A stretch of 64,000 nt of DNA from Poriferisodalis sp965203655 (GCF_965203655.1 NZ_CBDBDD010000006.1:1-64000); one strand, 5' to 3'. Counted from the first letter of the stretch, positions 54,110 to 63,093 are shown. The notes: generated by a model from the letters alone, not told the origin. A program made the numbers and translations.

Positions 54110-54157
54110 CGATTACACTGAAGCCAGTGTACCCCCATCACCAAGAAAGATAGCATC

Positions 54158-55201
54158 ATGAACGCACTGACGACGCTTGAGACCATCCGCAGAGGCGTCG
54201 CCGCCGACTCGTCATCGCTGAAGGAGGCGCGCGAGCGGCTCGCTGCAGTATGTGCAGCGGCCGAGGTCCACCGAGACGCGCTGCGCACCTACAGATCAGG
54301 ATCGCTCGCGTCCAAGTTCACCAACCGGCCGGTGGCTGACGCAGACGGCGGTCTCGTCATCGATCGCCGCAAGCATCCGAGCCTCGGGCCAGACGGTGCC
54401 GGGGAACTGCCCCGCCGGCTGGTGAACGATGTGCACCGGCTCATCCGACCGCAGCTGGTCCGGCAGTACCCCCGGGTACGCGTCGAGACCATGAAGCGCG
54501 GCCTTCTGGTGCGCTTCAACAATCCACTCCCTTCTGGTGAGGATCCCACGGTGGACTTGGTCGTCGCACTCAATCGCGTCGACGCACCCGGATTGTGGAT
54601 TCCCAACCTCGATCGAAATCGCTGGGATCCGAGCCACCCCGAGCGCCATGTCGAACTCTTCACTGCGGGCTGGCCCACACTGAGGCAGACGCGTCAGCAC
54701 GTGGTGCGTGTGGCCAAGGCTCAGGCGAAGCAGTTCGCTGATCCCGCGGTGTGCTCGTTCAACATCGCCGCACTCGCCTGGGAGTGCATCGAGTTAGCCG
54801 AGCCGCTTGACCGTGCACTGTTGCGCTTTTACGAATACGCCGCCTCCTCGTTGGCGCGACACCTGACGAAGGACCCAGCAGGCGTGAGCGCGCCGATCAA
54901 GGTGTCTGATCGCAACCTTGCGGTGACACGCTTTCGCAAGGTGGCGGACGCCATCTCCTTGGCCATCGATGCCGGCGATGACAGCGAGAAGGTCCACGAC
55001 GCTCTGGCTGCATTTGGCGTCTTCTGGAAGCTCATCCAGCCACCGCTTGGCCCAGAAGCCGCTGCCGTGCATGAAGCGATCTCTGGCGGCGGTTCCCTGT
55101 CCATCACCACGAGCGGAACGCTGGTCGCAGGCACTGTGTCCCGTTCGACACCCGTCAAGTCGACCCGGTCCTACGGCGGCCATGGTGTACACACGGCGTA
55201 G
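54158..55201 (+). CDS. CD-NTase (cGAS/DncV-like nucleotidyltransferase), CBASS signal synthase
   Basis: 347 aa from ATG 54158. The nucleotidyltransferase signature is SGS at 47-49, then DAD (Asp61, Asp63) in VADADGGLVID, and the third catalytic Asp133 in DPTVDLVVALN. The GS-x11-DxD spacing and later helical domain fit the CD-NTase family, which makes cyclic di- or trinucleotides on phage infection. The next gene, an E2-like protein, overlaps its 3' end by 20 bp, as in type II-short CBASS. Product nucleotide cannot be predicted from sequence alone. Confidence 0.85.
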   Translation: MNALTTLETIRRGVAADSSSLKEARERLAAVCAAAEVHRDALRTYRSGSLASKFTNRPVADADGGLVIDRRKHPSLGPDGAGELPRRLVNDVHRLIRPQLVRQYPRVRVETMKRGLLVRFNNPLPSGEDPTVDLVVALNRVDAPGLWIPNLDRNRWDPSHPERHVELFTAGWPTLRQTRQHVVRVAKAQAKQFADPAVCSFNIAALAWECIELAEPLDRALLRFYEYAASSLARHLTKDPAGVSAPIKVSDRNLAVTRFRKVADAISLAIDAGDDSEKVHDALAAFGVFWKLIQPPLGPEAAAVHEAISGGGSLSITTSGTLVAGTVSRSTPVKSTRSYGGHGVHTA

Positions 55202-55622
55202 TTCGGGACCCTGGTACGGCCGCTTCGCGGACCGCCTGCGATTCGAAGGCGACGCTCGGCGGCACGTGATTGGGCTGCAAGTGCCCCGCCGCGCGAGACA
55301 TGGTGGAGTGCGATACCGCTGGTGCGTCACCCCACCGGGATGCGAACGTCGGCGCGTGCGTATCGAGTTTCCGATTACCTCGCCGCGAATCCCACGCGTC
55401 CACGTGGACGGACCTGCTGATTCTCCACATCGCTACGACGACGGATCGCTGTGCATGTGGTATCCGCGGGATCCATTACAACGCCGCTGGGTGTTCGACG
55501 ATGGACTGCTGGCACTCTTGGGCCAAGTTTCCGCGCACCTAGTCAAGGAGCACCTATGGCGCACCACCGGTCGCTGGCCAGGTGACGAAGTGTCTCATGC
55601 TGAAGGCGTCAAGGTTGGGTAA
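55182..55622 (+). CDS. CBASS E2-like (ubiquitin-conjugating-fold) protein
   Basis: 146 aa from ATG 55182, overlapping the CD-NTase gene by 20 bp. The C-terminal half carries the bacterial E2 signature: His83 in PHRYDDGS, active-site Cys91 in DGSLCMWYP, and LWRTTGRWPGDEVSH near the end. In type II-short systems a lone E2 protein acts on the CD-NTase C-terminus and primes it. No E1/JAB protein is encoded here, so this is the short form. Two nt separate its stop from the next gene. Confidence 0.82.
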   Translation: MVYTRRSSGPWYGRFADRLRFEGDARRHVIGLQVPRRARHGGVRYRWCVTPPGCERRRVRIEFPITSPRIPRVHVDGPADSPHRYDDGSLCMWYPRDPLQRRWVFDDGLLALLGQVSAHLVKEHLWRTTGRWPGDEVSHAEGVKVG

Positions 55623-55624
55623 CG

Positions 55625-56143
55625 GTGGGTTCTGCACTGTGCGCAGCTGGCACCGGTATCGGCCGGTGGGAAGCCATCCTCATCGCAGCTGTCGTCTCCG
55701 CCTGCGTCGCTCTGCTCGGGATATGGCAAGGTGCCCGAACCGCACGCCAAGACAGGCAGCGTCGCCTCTTCGGCGAGGCCTTGGCCGCCGTCATGGAGTA
55801 CCGCGAGTACCCATACATCGTGCGTCGCCGAGCGAGCGACGCGGAACGCAGTGACATCTCCAGAGCCCTTTCCGGCGTTCAAGGATCACTGAATCGATAT
55901 ATCGCCATCCTCACCATCGAATCACGACGCGTCGGTCAGGCATACGCACTGCTCGTCGAGCAAACCCGATCAGTCGCAGGACCTCCAATCGCAGAGGGAT
56001 GGGACCAGCGGCCCCGTGCCGAGTGGGCCGATATGCGTGTCAATGACGTCGATCTCTCCGAGCTCGAGCCTGTGACAAACGCCTTCGTCCGAGCAGCCAG
56101 ACAGCACCTGCGGGTGTTCCCGTCACTCAAGGGCAACCGATGA
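55625..56143 (+). CDS. single-TM protein, candidate CBASS effector
   Basis: 172 aa from GTG 55625, starting 2 nt after the E2 stop. One hydrophobic helix at about 15-34 (EAILIAAVVSACVALLGIW), then a charged Arg-rich helix and a mostly helical cytoplasmic part. I do not recognise a known cyclic-nucleotide sensor domain such as SAVED. Its place as last gene of a CBASS operon marks it as the effector, probably killing by membrane disruption when activated. Confidence 0.65.
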   Translation: MGSALCAAGTGIGRWEAILIAAVVSACVALLGIWQGARTARQDRQRRLFGEALAAVMEYREYPYIVRRRASDAERSDISRALSGVQGSLNRYIAILTIESRRVGQAYALLVEQTRSVAGPPIAEGWDQRPRAEWADMRVNDVDLSELEPVTNAFVRAARQHLRVFPSLKGNR

Positions 56144-56318
56144 ACTGATTGCGCCGCGGCGATGAAGGGCAGCGCACCGATGGGCCATCGTTCGCTCCGT
56201 AGCCTGCGTATTCACAATTGTCGGTGTGGAGTTGACGACTCATGCACGGACGGGCGACCCACAACTTCAACCTGTCATTTGCTAGCGGAGCCCGCACGAT
56301 TTCAAGACAGATGCGGCA

Positions 56319-57308
56319 TCAGTTCGCGCTGGGTTGCAGCACGCGGATTGGCTGCGTTCCGAGAAGGTGACCGAGGTCGATGCCAGGGTCGTTCACAAAC
56401 TCGGGCGGCTCGCACACCGGATCAGTCAGAAAATAGAGATTCCACGCGGCTTGGCGGACTGCCGCTTCAAGCTGCGGATGCGGATGCTGCTTCTCGGTGA
56501 GCATCCCCGCCCAGAACGGCATGTAGCACAGGTTCCAACCAGCAGTGAAGGCGGCGGGATCCCAAGGGTTGCCCCAGATGTGACGCACCCCGAATCCGGA
56601 GCCCCGCTCGATCGGGCGTCCCGTGTACTTCACCCACGCGTGCTGCGCGTAGGAATTGTCACCGAGCGTGACTGTGCGATCTCGCCACATAGCCGAGTCG
56701 CCCCGGTCGCGTCCCGGATAATGCTCGCGGCTGGTCCTGGCTCGCTGCGGGTACCACGGCGTCTTGCTCCGTACCGCATCGGGGTGAGCGAAGAACGAGT
56801 ACTGAAACGCCGCTCGCACAATGGTGGTGCCACCTTCCTGCAGCAGTTGTTCCAGAGCATCGATCGGAGCCGGCAGCGGTCCCTGCCACGAGTCGATCCA
56901 GACCTGTGATGACGCCGGCCGAGTCGACGGCACTCTCGCCTCCGCGTGTCCCCTCTGCTGCCAACGCTGTGGCGCAGACGAAGACGCGACCGCTCGCGGC
57001 GGAGGCCGGTGTGACGGTGCCCGAGGTCGCGGGGCAGAGGCCCAGTCGCAGAACACCTTCAGATTGGATGCGTAGCTCAGGCGCGAACCCGCTGCCAAGA
57101 CGCCTCTGCTGTTTCTGTGAGCTCGATGGTCAAGAAGCGAGTCGACGAGCGCCTGGTCGAACACTGTCGGATCGTGATGGCGCACCAGTGAGAACTCGAT
57201 CCAGTCCTTGACGATGCTCCGATACTGATGCTGCGCGCTCGACCCAACTCGCCGCTCGCGCTGCAAGTACTCGACGAACTGCTTGAGCCGCTGCGCCCAA
57301 TCCGTCAT
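56319..57308 (-). CDS. unknown protein with tyrosine-recombinase core-binding-like N-terminus
   Basis: 329 aa. The first ~90 residues (RLKQFVEYLQRERRVGSS, then LSYASNLKVFCDWAS) resemble the SAM-like core-binding domain of tyrosine integrases. No catalytic integrase domain follows. Instead there is an Arg/Pro-rich linker and a Trp-rich C-terminal region with RHIWGNPWDPAAFTAGWN and MLTEKQHPHP, which I cannot assign; an HNH-like or other nuclease is possible but unproven. It begins 11 bp after the ADP-ribosylglycohydrolase stop and is the last gene of the four-gene operon. Confidence 0.6.
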   Translation of the reverse strand: MTDWAQRLKQFVEYLQRERRVGSSAQHQYRSIVKDWIEFSLVRHHDPTVFDQALVDSLLDHRAHRNSRGVLAAGSRLSYASNLKVFCDWASAPRPRAPSHRPPPRAVASSSAPQRWQQRGHAEARVPSTRPASSQVWIDSWQGPLPAPIDALEQLLQEGGTTIVRAAFQYSFFAHPDAVRSKTPWYPQRARTSREHYPGRDRGDSAMWRDRTVTLGDNSYAQHAWVKYTGRPIERGSGFGVRHIWGNPWDPAAFTAGWNLCYMPFWAGMLTEKQHPHPQLEAAVRQAAWNLYFLTDPVCEPPEFVNDPGIDLGHLLGTQPIRVLQPSAN

Positions 57309-57319
57309 GTTGTGCTGAT

Positions 57320-58993
57320 TCAGCGGCGCAGATCGTCGCGGAGAGCCGTCACCAAAGCAGCGAGGTCGGCGATCGTTCCATCACGAGCCACGCGCCGAAC
57401 GGTGTAACCGAGGGCGTCGTCTTCGGAGATGTTCTTTCTGGCGTGATCTATCGCGTCGTCTACGCATACTCCGCGGTCCAGCGGCTTCGGCGACGAACTG
57501 CTCGCATCCTTACGGGCAGAGTGTGATTCGCGACGAGCTGCCCTCTGCGGCTTCGCTTGCGGCAGGTCGATCTTGTTGCCTGCGCTGAGTTCCCGCAGAT
57601 TTGGCCGCCGTTTGATAAGCAGCGATTGACCGAACGTTGTCTTCACCCATTGCCAGCCGAAGTCATTGCTAGCCGCGCGAGCGATGTCAGCTGCCAACTC
57701 CTGTACTGGCCCAAGTCCCTCTACCACCAAGCGGCCGTCGCTCGTGACGAGCGCATCCGCCTGAGCTCTCGGTGCTGTCCAGGTGAGCACGTCTGGATAG
57801 GCATGTGCCTTGACCGCCTCGCCTCGACTGAGGGCAGCTAGACGGCGCGCTTCGCTCTCCAGATAGTCGCTGTCGAGAGGCATCTCCGGCGGATCGTCGG
57901 CGCCTATGCAGGCACCCCGCAAGGCCCCTGCCATGGTGGCGATGGTGTCAGTGTCAGTACCAACGGCATTCGCTGCCACGACAACCGCCTCATGAACGTC
58001 GGATGCGACTTCGGCTATAGCCGCCGCGGCGACGGTCGTGAGGATCCCGCTTCCTCGTTGGCTGGCATCGGACAAACCCAGACATTCGACGATGTCCATG
58101 TACGCCACTTCGGCGTGCCTCGCCCTGCCAGAGCAGGCCTTCGCGTCATCGATGGCATGGTGCAATTCTCCGATTGCCGTCTGCCAACCGTCACTGAAGC
58201 GCGCATGGGTTGCTTCTTCCCAGCGGCCGACCCAAGCAGAACCGAGACTCTGATGAGTCTCGATTAGCGAGAGCGAGACGCCGACCCTGACCGCGATGTG
58301 GTGACACTCGTTGGGGTCCGGAACCGCACCAAACATCATGCAGTGGGCGAGAGTCGCAGCGTGGAAACACGCACCAACGATGGCGCGAGGGTGCCCGTGA
58401 GTGCAGACACTGTCGGCGATCACGGCGGGCAGAAAGTCGTCTAACAGGTCCTTGGACGCCCATACGTGCGGTTGAACGCGCATGGCAGCACCGTTGCCGC
58501 CCGCATCAACCCATCCACGAAACGTGTTGGCATACCACAACGCCCGAGGCTTGCCCAAGTTCTTTGCGGCCGCCTTGGAGGCCCGGCCGCCTCCCAAGGA
58601 ATACGAGGGCCAGACCGGAAGTTCGATCCGCGCGAACGTTTCGACGTCGAATCCGCGGCTCGTCAAGGACCTGCTTACGGCCATTCGAAGCTGAGTGTCA
58701 TCCGACCAACAACCGGGGGGAAGCTCGACGTCAGTGCCTTGCCTGCCGCCGACTCTTCGCCGCCAGGCCATCAACCGATCCAAGGGCTTGCCATGCGTGC
58801 GGCGCTCTAGGCCCTTACGGTCGGTCAGCTCGCTGATGAACCCAAGCGCGTCCCCGTAGGCCGCCCACAGCATCGAACTCCGAATTCGAGATGCCGTCGC
58901 GTCTGCTGCCCTTGGGCCGGGAGCCGAAGGTTCTTCGATGGCGTCGGCGAAGAGCCTCACCTGCCCGCGTTCGGCGTGCGCTGCCTCAGTCAT
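57320..58993 (-). CDS. ADP-ribosylglycohydrolase (DraG/ARH-like) with C-terminal extension
   Basis: 557 aa. The ARH domain spans about 35-380: AAYGDALG, WSDDTQL (Ser97, Asp98, Asp99) binding the first Mg, NGAAMRV (167-173), and GTDTDTIATMAG with Asp347 and Asp349 binding the second Mg. About 175 further residues of unknown fold follow, with a Ser/Lys/Arg-rich low-complexity segment. The gene overlaps the DarT-like gene by 4 bp (ATGA). I infer that it removes the ADP-ribose added by that protein, acting as antitoxin in place of the usual DarG macrodomain. Confidence 0.88.
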   Translation of the reverse strand: MTEAAHAERGQVRLFADAIEEPSAPGPRAADATASRIRSSMLWAAYGDALGFISELTDRKGLERRTHGKPLDRLMAWRRRVGGRQGTDVELPPGCWSDDTQLRMAVSRSLTSRGFDVETFARIELPVWPSYSLGGGRASKAAAKNLGKPRALWYANTFRGWVDAGGNGAAMRVQPHVWASKDLLDDFLPAVIADSVCTHGHPRAIVGACFHAATLAHCMMFGAVPDPNECHHIAVRVGVSLSLIETHQSLGSAWVGRWEEATHARFSDGWQTAIGELHHAIDDAKACSGRARHAEVAYMDIVECLGLSDASQRGSGILTTVAAAAIAEVASDVHEAVVVAANAVGTDTDTIATMAGALRGACIGADDPPEMPLDSDYLESEARRLAALSRGEAVKAHAYPDVLTWTAPRAQADALVTSDGRLVVEGLGPVQELAADIARAASNDFGWQWVKTTFGQSLLIKRRPNLRELSAGNKIDLPQAKPQRAARRESHSARKDASSSSPKPLDRGVCVDDAIDHARKNISEDDALGYTVRRVARDGTIADLAALVTALRDDLRR

Positions 58994-59679
58994 CGAAACG
59001 CCTCCGGATCGATCACAACCCTAGGTTCGTGCGAGGAGTGAGTCAGTGCAGCGATAGCCGCTTCGTAAACATCGTCGACGGGCGCCGAGATCGTGTGCAG
59101 GTGGGTTAGGGGCAGTTCGAAGGGGTACAGCACCTCCGCCTGCGGATCGGTGGTGCGATTCGCCGGTTTGCTGTTGCGCTGAGTCACACGTCCGTAGCGG
59201 CCAGCAACCCTTGGTGCAAAGAGCCGCTCGAAGCCGGGGAGATCGGCCCAACGCAGCGCAGCTGGGTAGATGTTGTTCGTCGTGCAGAAGACGACGCCAG
59301 GATCGCCGAGGATCTCCGGGCCGAATTCCAAGATCACCCATTCTTCCTCTGGGCGCCTACGACTCGAGAAGTTGAACATGTGGAGGTTGATGGCCGTCAC
59401 TGACAGGTTGACGTAGGTATGCCAACGCTCGTCGAGGTGCCGATCGACGGCATTCGGTTCGTAGACATGCTGCACCAGTTCGTCCACTGGAAGGTCCTGG
59501 CGGTTCTTCACAGCCTCGCTGTACAGAATCCCCACGAGGCTCTTGACCGTCGTGAAGTGCACAATGCCAGTGATGCCACGCTCAATCGCGGCCTTGACAA
59601 CATCTGGGCACCGTGGAGTGTCCCGTACCTGCTCGCGCGTCTGCGGCTCGGCGTCCGGCGCGCGCTTGCGTGCATTCAT
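58990..59679 (-). CDS. DarT-like DNA ADP-ribosyltransferase (DUF4433)
   Basis: 229 aa. NAD-binding His41 is in VHFTTVKSLVGIL. The ARTT-type core follows (YVNLSVTAINLHMFNFSSRR, EWVILEFGPEIL), and the catalytic Glu182 is in TDPQAEVLYP, matching DarT. DarT enzymes transfer ADP-ribose to a base in single-stranded DNA. It is linked by 4-bp overlaps to the helicase upstream and the ADP-ribosylglycohydrolase downstream. Base and sequence target are unknown; the paired antidote is probably the ARH protein. Confidence 0.8.
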   Translation of the reverse strand: MNARKRAPDAEPQTREQVRDTPRCPDVVKAAIERGITGIVHFTTVKSLVGILYSEAVKNRQDLPVDELVQHVYEPNAVDRHLDERWHTYVNLSVTAINLHMFNFSSRRRPEEEWVILEFGPEILGDPGVVFCTTNNIYPAALRWADLPGFERLFAPRVAGRYGRVTQRNSKPANRTTDPQAEVLYPFELPLTHLHTISAPVDDVYEAAIAALTHSSHEPRVVIDPEAFR

Positions 59680-61106
59680 GTGCTGACCAACTCATAGGTC
59701 GAGGGGTCCAACAGGCCGATCAGCGAGGATTCTTCGCCAGGCTTGTATCCGACCATCACGGACGTGCGGGCTCTGCCTACGGCCATCGCCAGCATCCGCC
59801 GAAGTCGCTCGAGGTCGGCGTCGCCTTCGTCGGCGCCATGCGGCGTCACCCGTTGGCTCAAGCCAGGAAGCAGTACGTGATCGAACTCGAGTCCCTTTGC
59901 AGAGTGCATTGTGCAAAGGGCAGCGACCTCAGGCCCGGTAGGCCATTCGTTCTGTCTCGTCAGTTCGCAGAATGGAATTCCGCGCTCGGCTAGCACCTTG
60001 CGGGCCTCGCTGAACCAACCGCCGCCACGCGGCTGCAGCAGGACAACAGACTCTTGTTCCAGATCGGCGACACTCTCGAGACGATCGAGCATGACTTCGA
60101 GCTGGTCGCTGTACTTACCAGCCACCACCAACGGCTTGGCACCTGATCGGCGACACGCTTCGAAGTCCGGCAGCGTGCCGTCGTCCTCTAGCGGGAGCCC
60201 TTCCACCAACGGGTACGCGAAGGCCGCGATCTCGGCTGTATTGCGATAGTTCGTCTTGAGGGTGTGAATGATCTCTGGACGGGCACTGATGCCGACCTCG
60301 CGCCACTTGAAGTACTGCGGGTAGATGCGCTGCACTGCGTCGAGCACAAATGTCGTGTTGTGCGGGTCCTGCAGGTGTTGCTGGATGGCGCGTATCTGGT
60401 TGGCTGAGAAATCCTGTGCCTCGTCGACGATCACGACGTCATAGGCCTTGTAGGAGCTAGCCGCGGAGGCGAGCATCGTGAGATCGCTCCAGTCGATCTT
60501 CCCGCGTTGCCGCTTCGAGTCCATGTAGGTGGGTATCACCCCATAGATCAACTTCTCACGCGTCGGCTGAGCAACACGCGGAGCCTTACCCCGGCCTTCC
60601 CGGTCGACCGTGAGGTAGCCCGAGAGATCATCGGGGTCGAAGTCGACAGGGTCGTACTCGAAACGGCCCATGACGTACTGAACCTCGTCAACGAAGAACT
60701 CATGCTGGCGCTTCGTAGCGAAGCTGTCGATGTGTGGCCGGAGCATGGCCACGATCTCGTCGCCGTCGACGATGTCGACATTGCCTACGAGCGACCTTGC
60801 CCAGCGGCCGAAGGTCTTGATCTCGAGGTCCAGCGCATCGTCCTGTGGCGTCGAGTTCCGAGCGAGTTCAGCGATGTAGCCCTCAAGTGTCCTGTTGAAG
60901 GTCAGGACAAGCACCCGCACCGGCGCTTCGTGGCCGAGGCGCTCGCGTCGATCCAAGCGAACCCGGATCTGCTCCTTCAGCCTCAAGAGAGCCGTCGTGG
61001 TCTTGCCGCTTCCTGCAGCACCCCGAATTATTCGGAACCCCGGCTTGACATCGGCGAGCACCTTCAGCTGCTCGGGTGTCGGGGTGACGGACGGCAAGAC
61101 GCGCAT
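59676..61106 (-). CDS. UvrD/Rep-like superfamily 1 helicase
   Basis: 476 aa. Walker A is GAAGSGKTTTA (residues 29-39), motif II is VVIVDEAQD (DEAQD 228-232), with TLKTNYRNT (motif IV-like), TMHSAKGLEFDHVLLPG (motif V) and GRARTSVMVGYK (motif VI). Shorter than UvrD (about 720 aa), so the 1B/2B insertions are reduced, as in Schlafen- or defence-associated SF1 helicases. First gene of an operon joined by ATGA overlaps to the DarT-like gene. It may sense or expose single-stranded DNA, the DarT substrate; inference. Confidence 0.9.
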   Translation of the reverse strand: MRVLPSVTPTPEQLKVLADVKPGFRIIRGAAGSGKTTTALLRLKEQIRVRLDRRERLGHEAPVRVLVLTFNRTLEGYIAELARNSTPQDDALDLEIKTFGRWARSLVGNVDIVDGDEIVAMLRPHIDSFATKRQHEFFVDEVQYVMGRFEYDPVDFDPDDLSGYLTVDREGRGKAPRVAQPTREKLIYGVIPTYMDSKRQRGKIDWSDLTMLASAASSYKAYDVVIVDEAQDFSANQIRAIQQHLQDPHNTTFVLDAVQRIYPQYFKWREVGISARPEIIHTLKTNYRNTAEIAAFAYPLVEGLPLEDDGTLPDFEACRRSGAKPLVVAGKYSDQLEVMLDRLESVADLEQESVVLLQPRGGGWFSEARKVLAERGIPFCELTRQNEWPTGPEVAALCTMHSAKGLEFDHVLLPGLSQRVTPHGADEGDADLERLRRMLAMAVGRARTSVMVGYKPGEESSLIGLLDPSTYELVST

Positions 61107-61230
61107 CTCGATAGCTCTCTGTTGTCGGCCCCACTGCCTGGGACCACGTGATAACGAGAATACCGCGCCAGAGCATTTCCCAGTGTGCGGCCATCGCGCG
61201 GCCTGAGTCCCGGTAGGTCACCGCGACGAG

Positions 61231-62916
61231 CTAGTTGGCGGGGCAGAGGGCTGGGATCAGGGTGGCGGCCAGGGCGTCGGCCTCTTGCAGCGATTGGGCG
61301 AGCACTTCGCCGTAGAGGTTGTTGCAGGTGAACCAGACGCCGTTGCGGTCGTCGCCGCGGGTGATGGCGGGCATGTCGGAGTGGGTGTTCTCGATGGCGT
61401 CGAAGACGCCTCGTGGTTCGGTACGGTCGAACGCGACCCATGCCTCGACTGCCGTTGCGGCGGCGCGGCCTCTCATCACGAACTCGGCCTCGACGTCGAC
61501 TGAGTGCTGTGCGCTGACCTCGCTGTACCCGGCTGCTTGCAGCACGTCCTCGACGGTGGCCAGCGCTGCCCAGTACTCGGGCGGGCGCGCCGGTTCGGGC
61601 ACCACGACCGAGTACGCCCAGTGGCTGCCGGGCGTGTCCGCGGCGTAGAAGAAGACGCGTCGGCCGTCAGCGCTCCACTGCAGGCTCGGCGCCGCACTTG
61701 GCGAGAACGGCTCGAATCCTTCCACCTCGATCACATGCTCATCGCCCGGGTACAGCCCCGGCAGGTCGCTGACCACGATCATCGTCCGGTCGTCGTGCCA
61801 GTGGCGGAACGCCGCGACCCGCGAGCCATCGGGCGACCACGCTGCACCCCGCCCCGCGGCGTCGGCCAGCATGACCCGTGCCACGCCGTCTCGCGGGCGC
61901 AGCGCCATCAGCGTGATGCCTGAGCCGTACGTGAGCAGCTCGCCGTCGGGCGACCACGACGGCCGCGAATCGGGTCCGACGCCGGAGGCAAGCACCTGCT
62001 CGTCGCCGGTCGCGATGTCCACCGCGACGAAGAAGTGGTCAAACTCGCCGGCACCATCACCGGACACCCGTGCTCGCCGCGAGAAGACCAGCCGCTTGCC
62101 GTCGGGCGACCACGCCGGGTCGCGGTCGAGCACCACACCGTCGGTGATCTGGCTGAGCCCAAGGCCATCTGGCTGGACAAGGAGGATGTGACTTGTCCGC
62201 TCCCCGTCGACGATTGCGTCCTGGGAGAACGCGATCCACTCGCCGTCGGGTGACCATGCCGGATCGCTGAGCCCGTACTGCGCCGTCAGGAACGGCATGT
62301 CCCCGGTGCCATCGCCGCCGGCCAGCCACAACGCGGGGCCAACTCGGAACACCATGCGTCGGCAGTCCGGCGACCACGACACGTGATCGATGCCCTCGGG
62401 CTTGGTGCTGGCGAAGCGCAGGGGAAGCTGGATGCGGTATGCGGGCAGCGTTCCCAAGCACACCTCCGCAGGCGGACCGAGCTCCGCAGGCCGCACCCGG
62501 CTCGGGATGTAGGGCTCGACACCGGACACCGGGTGCTCCGGCTCGCCGAAGGCCTCCGACAGCTCTTCAGTGTCTTCGGCATCGGCAGGCGGTGGCTCGC
62601 CGGCCGCGAGGTCGTCATCGGATTGCTCCGCCGGCGTCGTGAGATCCGCCGACGCTTCGTCGGCTGTCTCCTGAGCCTCCGGTAGCGCCGCATCGGAAGT
62701 CTCCGCAGCCTCATCGCCTTCTGCGGCTGCGCCCTCTGCAGCGTCGTCGGTGAGCGGATCCGGTCCAGCCGGCAGGCTCACAACGACTGCGGCAGCGCCC
62801 ACAACCACTACCAAGGCAATGACCAGCCACCATCCCCGTCGAGGCCGAGTCGGGCCTCGGGGATCCTCGCTGGCGGAGGGCTCGCCCCCCACTGGTTCCA
62901 ACGGAACCACAATCAT
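61231..62916 (-). CDS. membrane-anchored TolB/PD40-type beta-propeller protein
   Basis: 561 aa from ATG 62916 (GTG 62940 adds eight residues). One TM helix (RRGWWLVIALVVVVGAAAVVVSL), a long acidic Ala/Glu/Asp linker, then six or so propeller blades with the PD40 signature, for example WSPDCRRMVF, WSPDGEWIAFS, WSPDGKRLVFS and WSPDGSRVAAF. A C-terminal Cys-containing domain follows (WFTCNNLYG and LCPAN). Extracytoplasmic; protein-protein interaction role inferred. Confidence 0.88.
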   Translation of the reverse strand: MIVVPLEPVGGEPSASEDPRGPTRPRRGWWLVIALVVVVGAAAVVVSLPAGPDPLTDDAAEGAAAEGDEAAETSDAALPEAQETADEASADLTTPAEQSDDDLAAGEPPPADAEDTEELSEAFGEPEHPVSGVEPYIPSRVRPAELGPPAEVCLGTLPAYRIQLPLRFASTKPEGIDHVSWSPDCRRMVFRVGPALWLAGGDGTGDMPFLTAQYGLSDPAWSPDGEWIAFSQDAIVDGERTSHILLVQPDGLGLSQITDGVVLDRDPAWSPDGKRLVFSRRARVSGDGAGEFDHFFVAVDIATGDEQVLASGVGPDSRPSWSPDGELLTYGSGITLMALRPRDGVARVMLADAAGRGAAWSPDGSRVAAFRHWHDDRTMIVVSDLPGLYPGDEHVIEVEGFEPFSPSAAPSLQWSADGRRVFFYAADTPGSHWAYSVVVPEPARPPEYWAALATVEDVLQAAGYSEVSAQHSVDVEAEFVMRGRAAATAVEAWVAFDRTEPRGVFDAIENTHSDMPAITRGDDRNGVWFTCNNLYGEVLAQSLQEADALAATLIPALCPAN

Positions 62917-63081
62917 CGATCTGTCGTGCTCAGCAGGCACGCCAGAACCGCTCCTTCGCCCCCGTGGCGTTCACGCAGCCACGGCGATCCGGGCACTGCA
63001 CCACCATGTGCCCGACCGTAGCTGTGTCCGGCGAACCGCCCGCAGACAGACGCAACCCGAGGACGCCCCAGGGTGCCCATC

Positions 63082-63093
63082 TAGGGTGGTCGG
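63082..63093 (+). promoter_or_regulatory. -10 box of probable leaderless transcript for the C26 amidotransferase
   Basis: TAGGGT (63082-63087), 6 nt, GTG 63094. Identical box and spacing to the P450 start at 13607. Confidence 0.55.

Noticed and set aside
56319..57308. Calling this gene an integrase
   Set aside because: Only the core-binding-like N-terminus is present; the R-H-R-Y catalytic domain is not seen.
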